Shown: positions 47,891-59,559 of the stretch, piece by piece
Layout of the letters: every line of letters begins with the position of its first letter
Numbering within the stretch: position 1 is the stretch's first letter
From: Buxus sempervirens
Lineage: Eukaryota > Streptophyta > Magnoliopsida > Buxales > Buxaceae
Direction of reading: 5' to 3'
Length of the DNA stretch: 64,000 nucleotides
Assembly (NCBI GenBank): GCA_947561395.2
Contig: OX387185.1
Location: 21,085,866-21,149,865 of the forward strand
Made by a program: the position numbers and the translations under genes
The notes under the pieces: model-generated
The model's input: only the letters and a program-made list of their open reading frames with translations
What the model was told of the DNA's origin: nothing
Database searches by the model: none

Positions 47891-49339
47891 TAATCCCTGA
47901 GACCTTTTTGCTCTGCTGCTTGCCACATGTACAGACTTTTGCCACGTGTGCAGTTTGCCGGTTTTGCTGCTCGAAAACTTCGACAGCTCATATTTTCTTC
48001 ATCCGGACTCCGATCTGGGCAAACTCAGTTGCGTTAGAATCGTATCGGAGTCCCCTATCCATTGGCATAGGGTTAAACACCTAGATCAGGGTTTAGTAGA
48101 AAGTCAACTTTCGGCTCCCTTCAAGTTTGACTGGCTCATAGATCCTTCATCCGGACTCCGATTCCAACAAACTCAGTTGCGTTGGAACCGTGTCGGAATT
48201 TTCTATCCAATGAGATAAAGCAAGGTGGTCAATTATCACTTGATCAAAAATCAATTTTTTGTCCCCTTAGGGTTTTGACTTTTCTGCTGTATTTTAGCAC
48301 ACATTTTTTTTGTTTTCTTCTTTGTTTCTTTTTTTTTGGTTTGATCAAAATTTGGGTGCTTACAGAGTCGCCACTGCCTGATGGGGTGCAGGCAGACACC
48401 TGGGTGCCTATGTTTTTCTATTAGACTGGTCTGCAGCTTGAGATTCTAAGCAAGTTCTCAGTTGCGGTCTGGGGAAGTCCATAGACACCCCAGTCCACCC
48501 CGTCGGATGACGGGTCCCATAGGTTTTCTTGGTTCTGAGTCAATTCGGTTTCTTACTCACCCGATTCTTATTCCAATATGCACATTTGTTGAGTCTGGCG
48601 GGGACTGCCAAAGTGGTGTGGGTACCCCTTTTTGATTGATTTTATCTTTTTAGCTTAAAATGATGTGAGCCTGATTGGGCGGCCCTGTTGGAAGGCCCAC
48701 GGATTCCTTGGTGGGCTGAGTCCAACCTACATGCCTTTGGTGGGCCTCAGTCTAGCCTGAGAGGCCCTTTGGGCTTTGGTTCAATGAATTGATTTTATTC
48801 AAGATTCAATTTGGAGATTAAGTGATTTTTCATGCCAAGGTGGGCCGGGATTTGTGTGTGGGCCCATTGGGCAGGCCCACAGTGGTAGCCAAATGATTTG
48901 AATTATTCTTGATTAAATTTTCCAATTTGAGCTAGGAATGGGCTTGGGGCCCATAGCCTAGGCTCGGGCTTGAAAGCCCAAGACTTTCTGGGTTAGGGTA
49001 TTGGACCCTACCCTTGCTTGGTTCAATGGGCTTAGTGGGCCCGATAGGCCCGTACCCTCGATCACGGCCAAACCACCTATCCTAAGCAAACATGATCCAA
49101 TTTGGGCTTTCGATGGGCCTCAAATGGTGTGGCCCACTCAATTAATTCAATTATCTTATTTAACACAAAGTGAGTTGTTTGGGCTGGTTGGGCCCCGTTG
49201 GAAGGCCCACAGTGAATCAAGCTGGACTCGAGCAGTCCAAGGCCTACAATGAGTTTCCGATTGACCCGGAAACCCTACTGGTTCACTCGGTTCGGCTTAA
49301 ACAATACAACCAATCACCAACATTCAAAAAATCAGGTTT

Positions 49340-49500
49340 TCATCAAAATTTTAAAGTAACCGAAAATTGATTTCGGTCAAACACCAAATACAGTATAACC
49401 GAAAATGGATTTCGATTATGCTGTAATTCTAGCTTAAACGAAATTGGATTTCGGTTAAGCCAGAAAACACTCTTAACCGATCTAAGTTTTCAGTTAACCT
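49340..49500. repeat. Leader palindrome cluster 2 of LTR beta (word AACCGAAAT)
   Basis: Four inverted pairs of TAACCGAAA / TTTCGGTTA variants, about 1.1-1.3 kb downstream of the TATA box. The word is the same as in cluster 1. Confidence 0.8.
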
Positions 49501-50639
49501 GTAGAAAACCACTTTTCCACTTTTTCCACAAAAAATCAATCCATGGTGCTTGTGTGCATGTATGAGGCCTACGTGGGCCCCTGTGTGGGCCCACAGTGGT
49601 ATAAAAACCCGAAGATTGGCCTTGCTTGGCCACCAGCTAGTCAAATATACACCCAAATTGCATTATCTACAACCAAATAACTCAAGGACGAAGCAAACAC
49701 AACTCCCTACATGCTTAAACTTAGTGGAGGAAGGTGCCCATGCTCATGCCTTCATGCCAAAAGCAATGAAGTTGAAGAGGGAATCTAACATGCCTTATTT
49801 GAACCAAACATGCATGTGCTCATGTGCATATGTGGAAATAGAAGAGGACAACATGAAAAACAAGACAAACAGCAGGTGAGGCATGGAGATCATGGTATGT
49901 GGGTGGGATGAAGCATGCTATTCATGTACACAAGCAAAAATCCTAATGCTAGGCAAACCCTATTTCATGATAAAACAAACACAACGATACTAAGCATGAC
50001 ACTTAAGCTAACATGGAAAAATAAAGAAGGGATCCGGGGGGTTTAATCGGGTACAAAAGATTTAAAGGGTGAGAGGAGAACATGCTCTCCTTATACTTTA
50101 TACAACATGTGAGTGCACGGGGTGGAGATGCGGACATGGCCTAACTGAACCAAACTCTTGTGTCCTCCCGTGAAGCCCATCCCTCTCTCCTTACCATGAG
50201 AGCTCTACTATTAGGAGGGGAGCATCAAATGAAGAAGAAAAGGAGATCCAACATACTAAACTCAATGAAAATAACATACAAGAGGCGAAGAATATTACAA
50301 TATGCTCACAATGCTCTTATTCTCATATATGTCGAATGAAATTACCAAGGAAGCTTACCTTGAGGGCTTAAAGACCCTTGAGTGATGAGTTGAACTTCCT
50401 TCAAGGCTGGGACAACACCTAGCCACCTCTCCTTGAGCTCCACCAAGTCCTCCAAGGCCTCCTCCAAGTGTTTAAGGATCAAGGAGATGGGTAGAGAAGA
50501 GGTTTGAAGTGGTTAGGATATGGTTTAGGGCTTTAAGATGTAGAAAGAAAGGGGGGAAGAGGGGTTCGGACAAGGATGGGAGAGAGGGTAGAGCAAAAAG
50601 TCTCCAACCCCCGAAAATGAGCTGCTGAGCAACTTTTAT

Positions 50640-50860
50640 TGACAAAAATTGAATAACTGGAATTTAATTTCGGTTATGAAGAAAATATAGTATAACTGAA
50701 ATTTAATTTCGGTTATACTATAAACCATGTGTAACCGAAATTTAATTTCGGTTACTTTTGCACTTGATTAGCAATTAATTTCTGTCAGGTATGGAATCAG
50801 AGAATCTATCGGGCGATTTTTGATTTCACTTTATGAACCGGAATTGAATTTCGGTTATTC
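50640..50860. repeat. U3 palindrome cluster 1 of LTR beta (word AACCGAAAT)
   Basis: Five inverted pairs. The best is GTAACCGAAAT (50731-50741) with ATTTCGGTTAC (50745-50755), a perfect 11-bp stem around TTA. Confidence 0.85.
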
Positions 50861-51429
50861 TGCCAATATTTTTGATATTTACAGATTGCCCCCCGGATTT
50901 GACCGATTTGACCGATTTGACACTGAGATATTCGCAGATTGCCCCCTGCGATATTTTGGATTAAACCCTGAGATATTTTGCAGATTTTGGATATTTATGG
51001 ATTGCCCCTTGAGATATTTTCCTACTTTTCTCGCCACGTGTGCAGTTTCCGACATTGCTGCCCAGAAACTTCGACAGCTCATATCTTCTTCATCCGGACT
51101 CCGATTTGAGCAAACTCAGTTGCGTTAGAACCGTATTGGAGTCCTCTATCCAATGGGACAAGACTAAGCACCTGATTTGAGGTTTAGGAAAAAGTCAACT
51201 TTCGACTCCCCTTAAGTTTGACTGGCCTGCATATCCTTCATCCGGACTCCGATTCCTGCAAACTCAGCTGCGTTGGAACCTTGTCGGGATCCTCTATCCA
51301 TTGAGATAAAGCAAGGTGGCCAATTATCACTTGATCAAAAAGTCAACTTTCACCCCCTGAGGGTTTGACTTTTCAGCTGGGTTTTGCAATTTCGGCACTT
51401 CCAGGGGTGCAAAAAATGAGGTGCTGACA

Positions 51430-52002
51430 GGATGTTCAGTGGGCAGGGGAGAAGGAGAAGGAACAGTGGAGACTAGCCATCCCCTATCCCATGTCCGAAT
51501 TTGCCTTTTATAGAACACTGGGACAAAACCGCATGCTCAGTGCGGTTTTGCCAAAAATGAACAGTAACCGCACATACCGTGCGGTTTGGTCGAAACCACA
51601 GGGTATGTGCGGTTTTGGCCTCGTCTTTTCAGCATTTAATAGGGGGACAAATTTGTTAGGCACAATCTGACGCGCCATGCAACCGCATTGTAAGTGCAGT
51701 TACTTTTCACGCGCCGCTTGCGCTGATTGGCTCGCGCGAGCGGTGGCCGAAAAATCAACCGCACTTCATATGTGCTCGCGAACCTGGGACTGTTTTGCTC
51801 ATATCTTCTCCATCCGGCTCCGATTCCTGCAAACTTAATTGCGTTGGAATCATGTCGGGATGCTCTATCCATTGGGATAGGGTATAGCAATCAATTTAGA
51901 TTCAGAGGGAAAGTCATCTTTTTTGCTCTTAAGGGTTTAGACCTGTATTTTAGGGTTTTGCTTTCTGGCTTTTCAGAGAGGTGCAAAAATGAGGTGCTTA
52001 CA
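51430..52002 (-). mobile_element. Family-O LTR eta, piece 3 (U3 start)
   Basis: It starts on the minus strand at 52002 (TGTAAGCACCTCATTTTTGC) and contains cluster 1 (51527-51780, word AACCGCAC) and a TATA box (CTATAAAAGG, 51505-51514). Its left edge joins piece 2 when compared with alpha at 5090-5190. Confidence 0.78.
51527..51780. repeat. U3 palindrome cluster 1 of LTR eta (word AACCGCAC)
   Basis: Repeated AACCGCA(C)/(G)TGCGGTT pairs, co-linear with 5285-5460 of LTR alpha. The same word sits in cluster 2 at 38874-38930. Confidence 0.75.
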
Positions 52003-53160
52003 GCCTGAATAGCCGCTCGAGCGCGGCATCGGGTGACCATTTTAAGCAAAGACCCAAGGCATGGCTGCTCGACCGACCTGCCTGAAACAGAGAACCCGAG
52101 AGCCAATTTCTAGCCACTCAAAGCCGGCTCGAGCGACCTATTGAGCGCCTTGTACAGATTTTCCAATTTTTGAGTTTTTAGCCTAGATTGAACTACCAAT
52201 TGTTTTTATTCAAATCCAACCTATGTATAAGTGAGAGTTAGGTGTTTAGGAGGTGTTCCAACTGGAAGTATCTCAAAATTCCAAATAACAAGGATTTTGG
52301 GTACATTTTACCAAAGAAGGTCATACCGAGAGTTTCTGTCCCAGATTTCTATAGAAATAGGATAATTTGATTCCGTCACTTCGAGCACTTCCCAAATAAC
52401 CCTTAGAAGTAGAAACCAAGAGTTAAAACCAAGTTACACAAGTCCCGAAACAATTGGGGCATAGGTTGCCCAAATGAGTCATGAAAAGTAGAATTTCCAA
52501 AAAACCAATCCTTTTACTATTGAACCCCAATGTGAGTACCCACTACATGATACGAAGGGCTTCGGCCCCACATTTGACATGAATTACATGATAATAAGGG
52601 TGTTGGCCTGTTACTTGTACCATGAGATGAAAAGGGCAGTGGGCCATGATTATTGTTATTGAGTGGAGGGCAGTGGCCCAGGATCCATGAGAAACGAAAG
52701 AGGGCTTGGCCCAAGATTGACTCGGGTAAGGCCATGGGCTACCCTTGAGCACTTTCCATGCAATTTTGCATGTGGTATTGACATAAGTAACTGACCAGTA
52801 AGTCTTGGTGGGTTCATCTCAGTTGGGGTAGTGGACCATTATCCACCCTAACTTGGAGATAGAGAACTGGCATCCTCCACACAAGCTTGGATATTTGAGA
52901 TGTTATATTTCTGTTCTTTATTGTTATACTTTGTGAATTTGATAAATAAACACATCAGCATAATGAACTCTTAAGGTATGATCCATAAACTTAAATAGGA
53001 TTGTTTGTATATATATGCCATGGCCAGTTGTTATTGTGACTGTTACTATTCTCCATTGTGATATCATCCCGCCACCAGCAACATCGGTGGCTGATGCCCA
53101 TTTGCTATGGGGAATCGGCAATGGATGCCTGTACGTCAAGGGGAATCGGCATATGGATGT
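52003..53160. other. Unclassified repeat-derived DNA
   Basis: No coding match. It begins with an island of GCTCGAGCGGC variants (52015-52140) and carries a spaced series of GGGC..GCCC mini-hairpins (52555-52715). The order resembles a family-T LTR read backwards, but no termini are visible. Confidence 0.4.
52555..52715. repeat. Five spaced GGGC-N3/4-GCCC-like mini-hairpins
   Basis: Centres 'agggcttcggcccca' (52555), 'agggtgttggcct' (52597), 'agggcagtgggccat' (52633), 'agggcagtggccca' (52667) and 'agggcttggccca' (52701) are 33-42 bp apart. Confidence 0.6.
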
Positions 53161-53884
53161 TGTGCGCACCTAAAAAAAATCCTAGATCGCACACGGGGCG
53201 CACGTGGGTTCGTGCGTGCCTTGAGACATTTGGAGTCGCCACTGCTTGAGAGGTACAGGCAGACACGGTGATTGCTCTATCCGGATCTAAGTCTGGTCTG
53301 CGGCTTTTCAGAGTTCTAGCTAAGTCCTCGGTTACGTCCGGGGAAGTTTGAAGACACCCCGGCCCACCCCGTCGGTCTGACGGATCCCTCGGGTCTCCCT
53401 GGTTTTGAGTCAGTTTCACCCATCCTAGGTCAGTATGCCACTTTGTTTGGTCTGGCGGGACCCTCCAGTGGTGTGGGTCCCTTTTTATTTTATTTTATCT
53501 TTTTATTTAGGTGAGGTGGGTCGGATACGGGTCCTGTTGGAAGACCCGTGGGTTGTCAAGGTTGGGCCTGGGCTCAGTAGGGTTATTGGGTAACCCTATT
53601 TGGTTTTTTTATTTAATTAATTATATATATGTGTTGGAGCTTGATGGGCTTGGATTTAGCCCATTAGCAATGGATCAAGGGGCCTCGGGCCCATTTGTCG
53701 AAAACGGATCTTGTACGAACCAGTCAAAATGTGGGCCACACACGTGGGCCCAGGGTGTCTTGGTGGGCCCATGGTCTGTAAATGGATAAAAATAGCCCAA
53801 ACAACAATAAAGGGTGGGTCAGACTGGTTCGGGTCGGAGCATATCCATCCGGGCCAAAAAAAATTAGATTTTTTAAGTTATTAT

Positions 53885-54000
53885 ATAATTGCCCGTATTT
53901 TCTATACGGGCGGGCCTTGCCCGTAAATGTGATACGGTTTAGGCCTTCCCGTATAGGAAATACGGGCATGCCCAGCCCGTACTATAAATACGGGCACGCC
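53885..54000. repeat. Leader palindrome cluster 2 of LTR zeta (word CCCGTAT)
   Basis: GCCCGTAT (53891-53898) pairs perfectly with ATACGGGC (53904-53911). Further pairs follow at 53945-54000, including 'cccgtactataaatacgggc'. Confidence 0.82.
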
Positions 54001-54805
54001 TGCATTTACAGTTTTATGCCAATTTTTGCTGGGGATCATTCCGGTAAGTCTTTTATGGAGTCTGGTGACGTCCGTCGGGGTTTGCAGTATCTTCACGGCA
54101 ACAAATGAACTCTTTTCTTAACCATATTCTTCTTCTTTGCTTCTTCCTTTTTTCTTTATTCTTCACATGGTCGTTCTTTGTATGAGAATCAAGAGAGGTG
54201 CCAGAGATTCTTTACCATCTTGCTAAACTCATAAGCACGTATTCACCATCACTCGGGAAGATAGGAAGTTGGTAAGAGGTTGATCTAACTCTTTTTATCT
54301 TACATGAAATAAAGCCATATTGTCCTAGATGACTTTTGTTCATCATATTCAAAACTCTCTTTCTTCAACTTTTAGTTGAATCTTGTCCCCAACACGCCAT
54401 GCTCAATATTACACACGTTAGAAGCCAATGGATGTGAGAAATAAATAACAAAGTAAGTGACACAAACTTAAGAAATTGATATGCATTGAATGAAACAACC
54501 TCCCTTTTACTATTACCTTCTTACTTCTTGACAAGTGGTGGTTCTCTGGTAATTTTAGCAGCGCTTCCGCGTCTCCGTGGATTTTCTGAATTGGTTTTGA
54601 AAGGGTTTTGTTACTGTGAGGTGGGAAGGTTTGAGAGAGGAAGGGATTATGTAAGGTTTATGGTCAGCATAAGGGCATTTCGGGTATTTTGGGGTTTGGG
54701 TATTGAAAGTGGCAGGGCTTGGGTAGGGGTTGGTCGTAGAAATGGCAAAGAAGGAGAGGGAGGGTGGCTAAAGGGGTCAGCTTACCGAAATGGGGGGCTG
54801 GCCCT

Positions 54806-54817
54806 CCTATTTATAGG
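54806..54817 (-). promoter_or_regulatory. Putative TATA box of LTR zeta
   Basis: CCTATAAATAGG on the minus strand lies directly next to cluster 1. Confidence 0.6.
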
Positions 54818-54824
54818 CAAAAAA

Positions 54825-55060
54825 GTCATGCCCGTACTCAAAGTGCGGGCATGCCTTGCCCGCAATTGATTTATGGGCGCGCCCTGCCCGTATTACAAAT
54901 ACTGGCGCGCCGCCCTCGTGCGCAAATCTCGCACTAATCGCCTGTACAGGATGCGTGTCCCGCCATACGGTGACACGTGTCTTCTTCCAGAAGGCTTGCC
55001 CGTATTTGAAGTACGGGCATGCCCTACCCGCACTTCAAATACGGGCGAGCACGTTTTTAA
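54825..55060. repeat. U3 palindrome cluster 1 of LTR zeta (word CCCGTAT)
   Basis: CCCGTA (54999-55004) pairs with TACGGG (55012-55017), alongside several CCCGTACT, CCCGCAATT and CGGGCATGCC copies. It is next to the TATA box at 54806-54817. Confidence 0.8.
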
Positions 55061-55192
55061 AATGTTTTGATTTGAAACCACTATTCAATTTATTTTTTGT
55101 AAGATTTTTATTCGATTTTCTTTTATTATTTTATTATAAAACGAGATTCTTTAATTTAAAATATTATTAAAATATTTAATATATTGACAAGT

Positions 55193-55405
55193 TGTAGACA
55201 CCCCAAATTGCACTACAAAATGAGAAAATAATGAAAACATGTAATTGGGATTTAAAACAGGCCAAAATGCATAAAATTCAATCATTTCAGCAGTGTCCGT
55301 ATTATACCTGCGGCCTAGTTGCGCCCGAATTTTGTATACGGGCACGCAACGCCCATAATACAAATGCGGACACCATTTGCCCGCAATATGTCTACGGGCA
55401 CAGGA
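55193..55405 (+). mobile_element. Start of a TGTAGACACCCC-type LTR, truncated
   Basis: The first ~43 bases match 63947-63990 (TGTA(G/A)ACACCCCAAATTG, then 'cactacaaaatgagaaaataat'). A cluster at 55300-55400 uses the same CGGGCA word as LTR zeta. It ends where minus-strand internal sequence begins. Confidence 0.55.
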
Positions 55406-56072
55406 GATTTATGCGAATTTGATCTTTGCTCGATTTCTGAGCCTTATCTTCAGTCTAATATCTCTTTAGATGAGCGAATTATATCTTTTATTTGTTCGGA
55501 TTATCTTTGTTGGCCATGGATGGGCATTATCCTTATTTTTAACCCAATCTGGGGGGATCAGGGTATATCCCTTTGGACCAGCCATACCCCTGGGTTTGCC
55601 AATAAATATAGGGCCTCTCCTCAAGCAAAAGGCCACGAAATTTTGAATTTGAAGTTTTCATGCAAGGGGAAGCGTCCAAATGATGTGGCGCCACTTCTCG
55701 GCTTTAGAATTTCCTTACCCTTTGCTTTTTGGGTTTTTGGTAGGGAAACTCTTCAGCATTTAGTTTATGTTTGAAGGAAATTAGATTTGACTTGAGCTTG
55801 CCAACCTGTTTCGGCGTTGATGCCAAGCACTCGCCAACATTCTTTTCTTCTTGTTTTTTCCATTAAAGCTTTTAGTTGCTTTCAGATTTCTTTTGTCTTT
55901 TCCCTTGGACTTAGTTTTTTCTTTTTGATTTTTTTGATTTTTTTATTGGTGGCCAGGAGTTGGTTTAAAAGGTGGGAAGAGTGAGGAAAGGAGGAAGGAA
56001 GAGAGAAGGAGGAGGTGCTCTTGGTGAGGAGGTGCTCTCAGTGCTGTTCGGTGCCTCGAGGGAGCTCGCACA

Positions 56073-59000
56073 TGTAACGCTCCAGATCTGGGTTACGTAG
56101 CAGAACTGTAACTCGTATCCGAGGTGTTAGATAATTAAACCGCAGGATCTATATCAGAGTGTAAGAAAACATGACATTGCATTTTATTATCATCAACAAC
56201 AATATCAGAGTTCGCTAATAAACCCAATCACCAATCCACGATGAAATGAAAGAATTACAATTCAAATGTTTACTCACTATATCAAAAGTAATCAACAAAC
56301 GAATGATAAAACCCTAGAATCACTTTACAAAGTAATCCTCTCCCCTATACTCGGGGTAATCAGTGACTGGCTCAACCTCGATATCGTCCTCACCAGGATC
56401 TAAAATCAAAACAAAACAAAACGTAATAAGATACGAATATCCCAGCAAGTAGCACATGTATGCACAAAAACATTTATAATAGTTATCAAACATGCTTCCG
56501 TAGTAAAACATGCAACAGTAACGAATACCAACGTCAACAGATAAATCGAGTAATCAAAAACCCAACATATACACTGATAAAGGGAAATATCCACAAACAC
56601 CAAATAATAGTAAATCATAACATATAATCATTAGAAGTAAGTCCACGATGGACTCATGAAATAAACCTTCTTTAGCTAGTGTAACAACCAAGCTCACTAT
56701 GCCACCTCCCCGCTTATGTGTGAAGCCGAGCTACACGGTCATCGACTTATTGCGGGAGAACCCATCCAGATACAGTAATGGGTTGGCAAGAACTAATCTA
56801 GTCATAGTCCGAGATACACGATAAAATGAGGGATAGCCGCAGCCAACCAGATACAGAGAAGGCCTCATCGAGCTACACAATGCAACGCATGCGCAACAAG
56901 GTATTACAACTAGCAAAGATCAATCTATTCCACTACCTAGCTCTTAACTTGACATATGTGGATCCACACCAAGCTATGCGATCTAGACTCAAAACCAACA
57001 ATCAAAATAACCAAACAAAACTCAATAGTGCCAACCAATCATCATCACCCTCCAAGATACATGGAGAAAACAAATCCTCAATCCAAGGTACATGGAGAGC
57101 TTCCAAACTCATTCCGAGATACACAGAAGTTAAAATAACATCTTCTCATCAGAAATGATAAAACTATCCTCCAAATTGATGGAGATTTCCCAATAATCAA
57201 ATTTATTCCCAAAACAATTTGTTTTAAAGTCCTTTTTCCAAAATATTGCATAAAGTACCTTTTTAGTCAAAAGATTGCAAAACTGACAAAGCTCGGTTAA
57301 ACCGGCAATTCCCAATTAGAAACTGAATATTAACTCCATTTTTGAATTAAATCCTGGTATTATATGATACAAGCCCAAAACAGCAACTCCTGCTTATGTT
57401 TTATACCCCAACCATCTTTATTTACTCCAATTCTCAATGCCTACCTTTAACTCTTCTATTTATTTTTAAACTCCTTCTTTAAGCACTTACTTCAGCCACC
57501 CAAGACTCACTCAGAATCTATTTGTTTATCTCTAAATAATCTTTCACTTGTTTCCTCACGTTTAGTTTTGGTCATGCAAAGATGTATGTGCTGGAACAGA
57601 TTTCAGCACCAAAAAATTACCCAAGACACCCCTCTAGATAGGTTCTAGGTTTCCATCCTTAATACCCTTGTATACCCCCCCCCCCCCCCCCCAGTTTCCA
57701 GCACCTATATGTCCTCCAATATACATTGATCACATGTATTTAAATTCCCTAAGAGTAACTCCATTAATTTAAATTAATAATAACCACACAATCAACACTA
57801 AGAGAGCTGGCGCCAACCTTTGAGGAGGTAGGCGCCACTCAGCAGCACCTAGCACATACTACATTTTTCCCCATGCAAACAGCATAATGACCAATCAATC
57901 TTCGCATTATATTACCATCTCTTAAGTTAGCCAACTAACTAATATTATTGAATTTGACTCATATAAAAACTCTGAGTCGAAACAACAGCATATGGCTGAA
58001 AGAGTAGAGCTAGCTCTGACCTCTAAAGAGGTAGGCACCACTCAACAAAGAGATCATCTCTCCAATAACCAGCATTTAAGTTAAACCATATTCAACCCTG
58101 TTATCAGCACATAATTAAATTAATTAAACTAATACTATTAACTTTAACCTATATAAGATAATTTCTGCTCAAAGGCCATAGCTGGTGGTAGAAAGGAGGC
58201 TAGCGCTGACTTCCAAAGAGGTAGGTGCCAGATACTACAGCTCAGCACCAGGTCCCTTTTCCTCCAACTCATTCACGACTAAAAGAAAACAGCAAGACTA
58301 ACTGTAGATTTGGCATTCAAATTGCACCTAGGATCATCTTAACCCCTCTATGCATACTTTGAACACCCATTCGAATTTGATTTAATCACCAATCAATACC
58401 ACTTACATTAATCGCTCATGCCAATTCTCCAAATTGAAATTTAGCTACAGCAATATGATTTCTACTTCTAACATGCATTACATGATATCTTATCTAGGAT
58501 TCATCTTTAGCATAACAATATTAATCCTACTAAACTACAGATCTGCCCTGGTTATTTAATCAAAGCAAATATCATGTTTAAATAGATCTGGGCGCCAAAA
58601 ACAGCAAAAACAGGGTTCGGTTGCATGCTCATCCTAATTTCACCAATTTCCAGTTTAAACCATTCAAATCAAAATGAGGTTGTGCTACTCACCTGGTAGA
58701 AGCAAGGCTGCGTTAGAAACCTCCTCTGATCCTCAAACAAATTCTGATCTGCTACTTCCAGAAATGAACGAATGGACAGATCTCTGATAAATTCCAACTC
58801 CAAGTCAGATCTCTTTAGATCTGCATTCTTCTTGATTGAAACAACTAAATAGGAGCTAATTTACTAGACTTACCTTAATTCGAATCACCACAACTCAGTT
58901 TTCAATTCTTGATCGGAATTGGAAACTGCCGCAAATTGATCTACACCTTTCGTCTAATAGCAACCCAAATGACCACAACAGAGACCCTTGATCTCCAGCA

Positions 59001-59415
59001 AATCCTCCAATTCAGATCCAGAAACCCTAGCTCCTTCTGCTCCTCTTTGAGAATTCCAAACTTAGCTCGTTCACTTCCTAAACAAAACTAGCGAACTCAT
59101 TTAACCTGGTATTTATAGTTGCCGCTCAACAACAACTTAAATCACGATACCCTGCTATGCCAACCTAAAAAAATCCCTACACCATCAACTTGTTTGGTTA
59201 ATGAAACCTTGACTGCCACATCATCAACCAAATTAAATTCCCCACATACAATTTAATAGTACTTTCTTACCTCTATAATTGAAATTTCCTGATCTGGTTC
59301 ACCTGGAGCTTAATTTAATCCTCGTTTATCTCCTTTTCTGCAAAAATTCACCAATTAACTCTGATTTAATTATTTAGTTAATAATTTTATTTTTACAAAA
59401 ATTTGGGATTTTACA
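56073..59415 (+). mobile_element. Family-T LTR D with TSD GCACA/GCATA
   Basis: It runs from TGTAACGCTCCAGATCTGGG to ..GGGATTTTACA, 3343 bp. The flanks are GCACA (56068-56072) and GCATA (59416-59420). The joined flanks restore sequence like 31490-31560 read in reverse. It has AGATACA-centred short hairpins (56725-57120), 18 C at 57675-57692, and a repeat island at 57805-58250 ('gctagcgctgacctc', 'gaggtaggcgcca'). Confidence 0.85.
56725..57120. repeat. AGATACA-centred short hairpins in LTR D
   Basis: Eight 'cc(g/a)agatacac' centres. The flanks pair in several: CCG/CGG (56726), AACCCAT/ATGGGTT (about 56759-56784), TCCA/TGGA (57051 and 57082). It is analogous to the constant-loop series of LTRs A-C with a different centre. 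Confidence 0.55.
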
Positions 59416-59559
59416 GCATACCTATCCTACTCTATTTACAAAAGTGGGAAATAAAAATTACAATGGGGCCCATCCGCCCAGCAGTTCTTCATTCTTCCTT
59501 CTTCTTGATTCTCCATCATTTCCAGGAATGGAAACATTTTGTTTCGATCTTGCAAAGAC

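Larger units (their letters stand above)
45701..48364 (-). mobile_element. Family-O LTR delta, 3' end lost
   Basis: It starts on the minus strand at 48364 (TGTAAGCACCCAAATTTTGA) and runs to 45701, just short of the normal LTR end. It carries six or more 'ggatatttacagatttagtccctga' blocks (47640-47890), a TATA box (47391-47400), a donor-like ATG|GTAATG (47110) and a small TAGCCGGC palindrome (46590-46615). Confidence 0.8.
48365..51429 (-). mobile_element. Family-O LTR beta
   Basis: It starts on the minus strand at 51429 (TGTCAGCACCTCATTTTTTG) and ends at 'gagtcgcc' (48365), where LTR delta begins, so its last ~100 bp are missing. It has U3 blocks, cluster 1 (50640-50860), a weak TATA (50631-50640), a donor-like CAAG|GTAAGC (50358) and cluster 2 (49340-49500). 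Confidence 0.82.
53161..55192 (-). mobile_element. Family-O-related LTR zeta, U3 start missing
   Basis: The minus-strand end ..GGTGCGCACA is at 53161, with 'ggagtcgccactgc' and the 'gtccggggaagtt' box. Two clusters share the word CCCGTAT/ATACGGG (53885-54000 and 54825-55060), with a TATA box (CCTATAAATAGG, 54806-54817) and a donor-like AAG|GTAATA (54516). The sequence beyond 55060 is AT-rich without the usual U3 blocks. Confidence 0.72.

Noticed and set aside
55319-55774. 151-codon open frame
   Set aside because: It crosses an LTR/internal junction and runs antisense to element III. No domain is seen.
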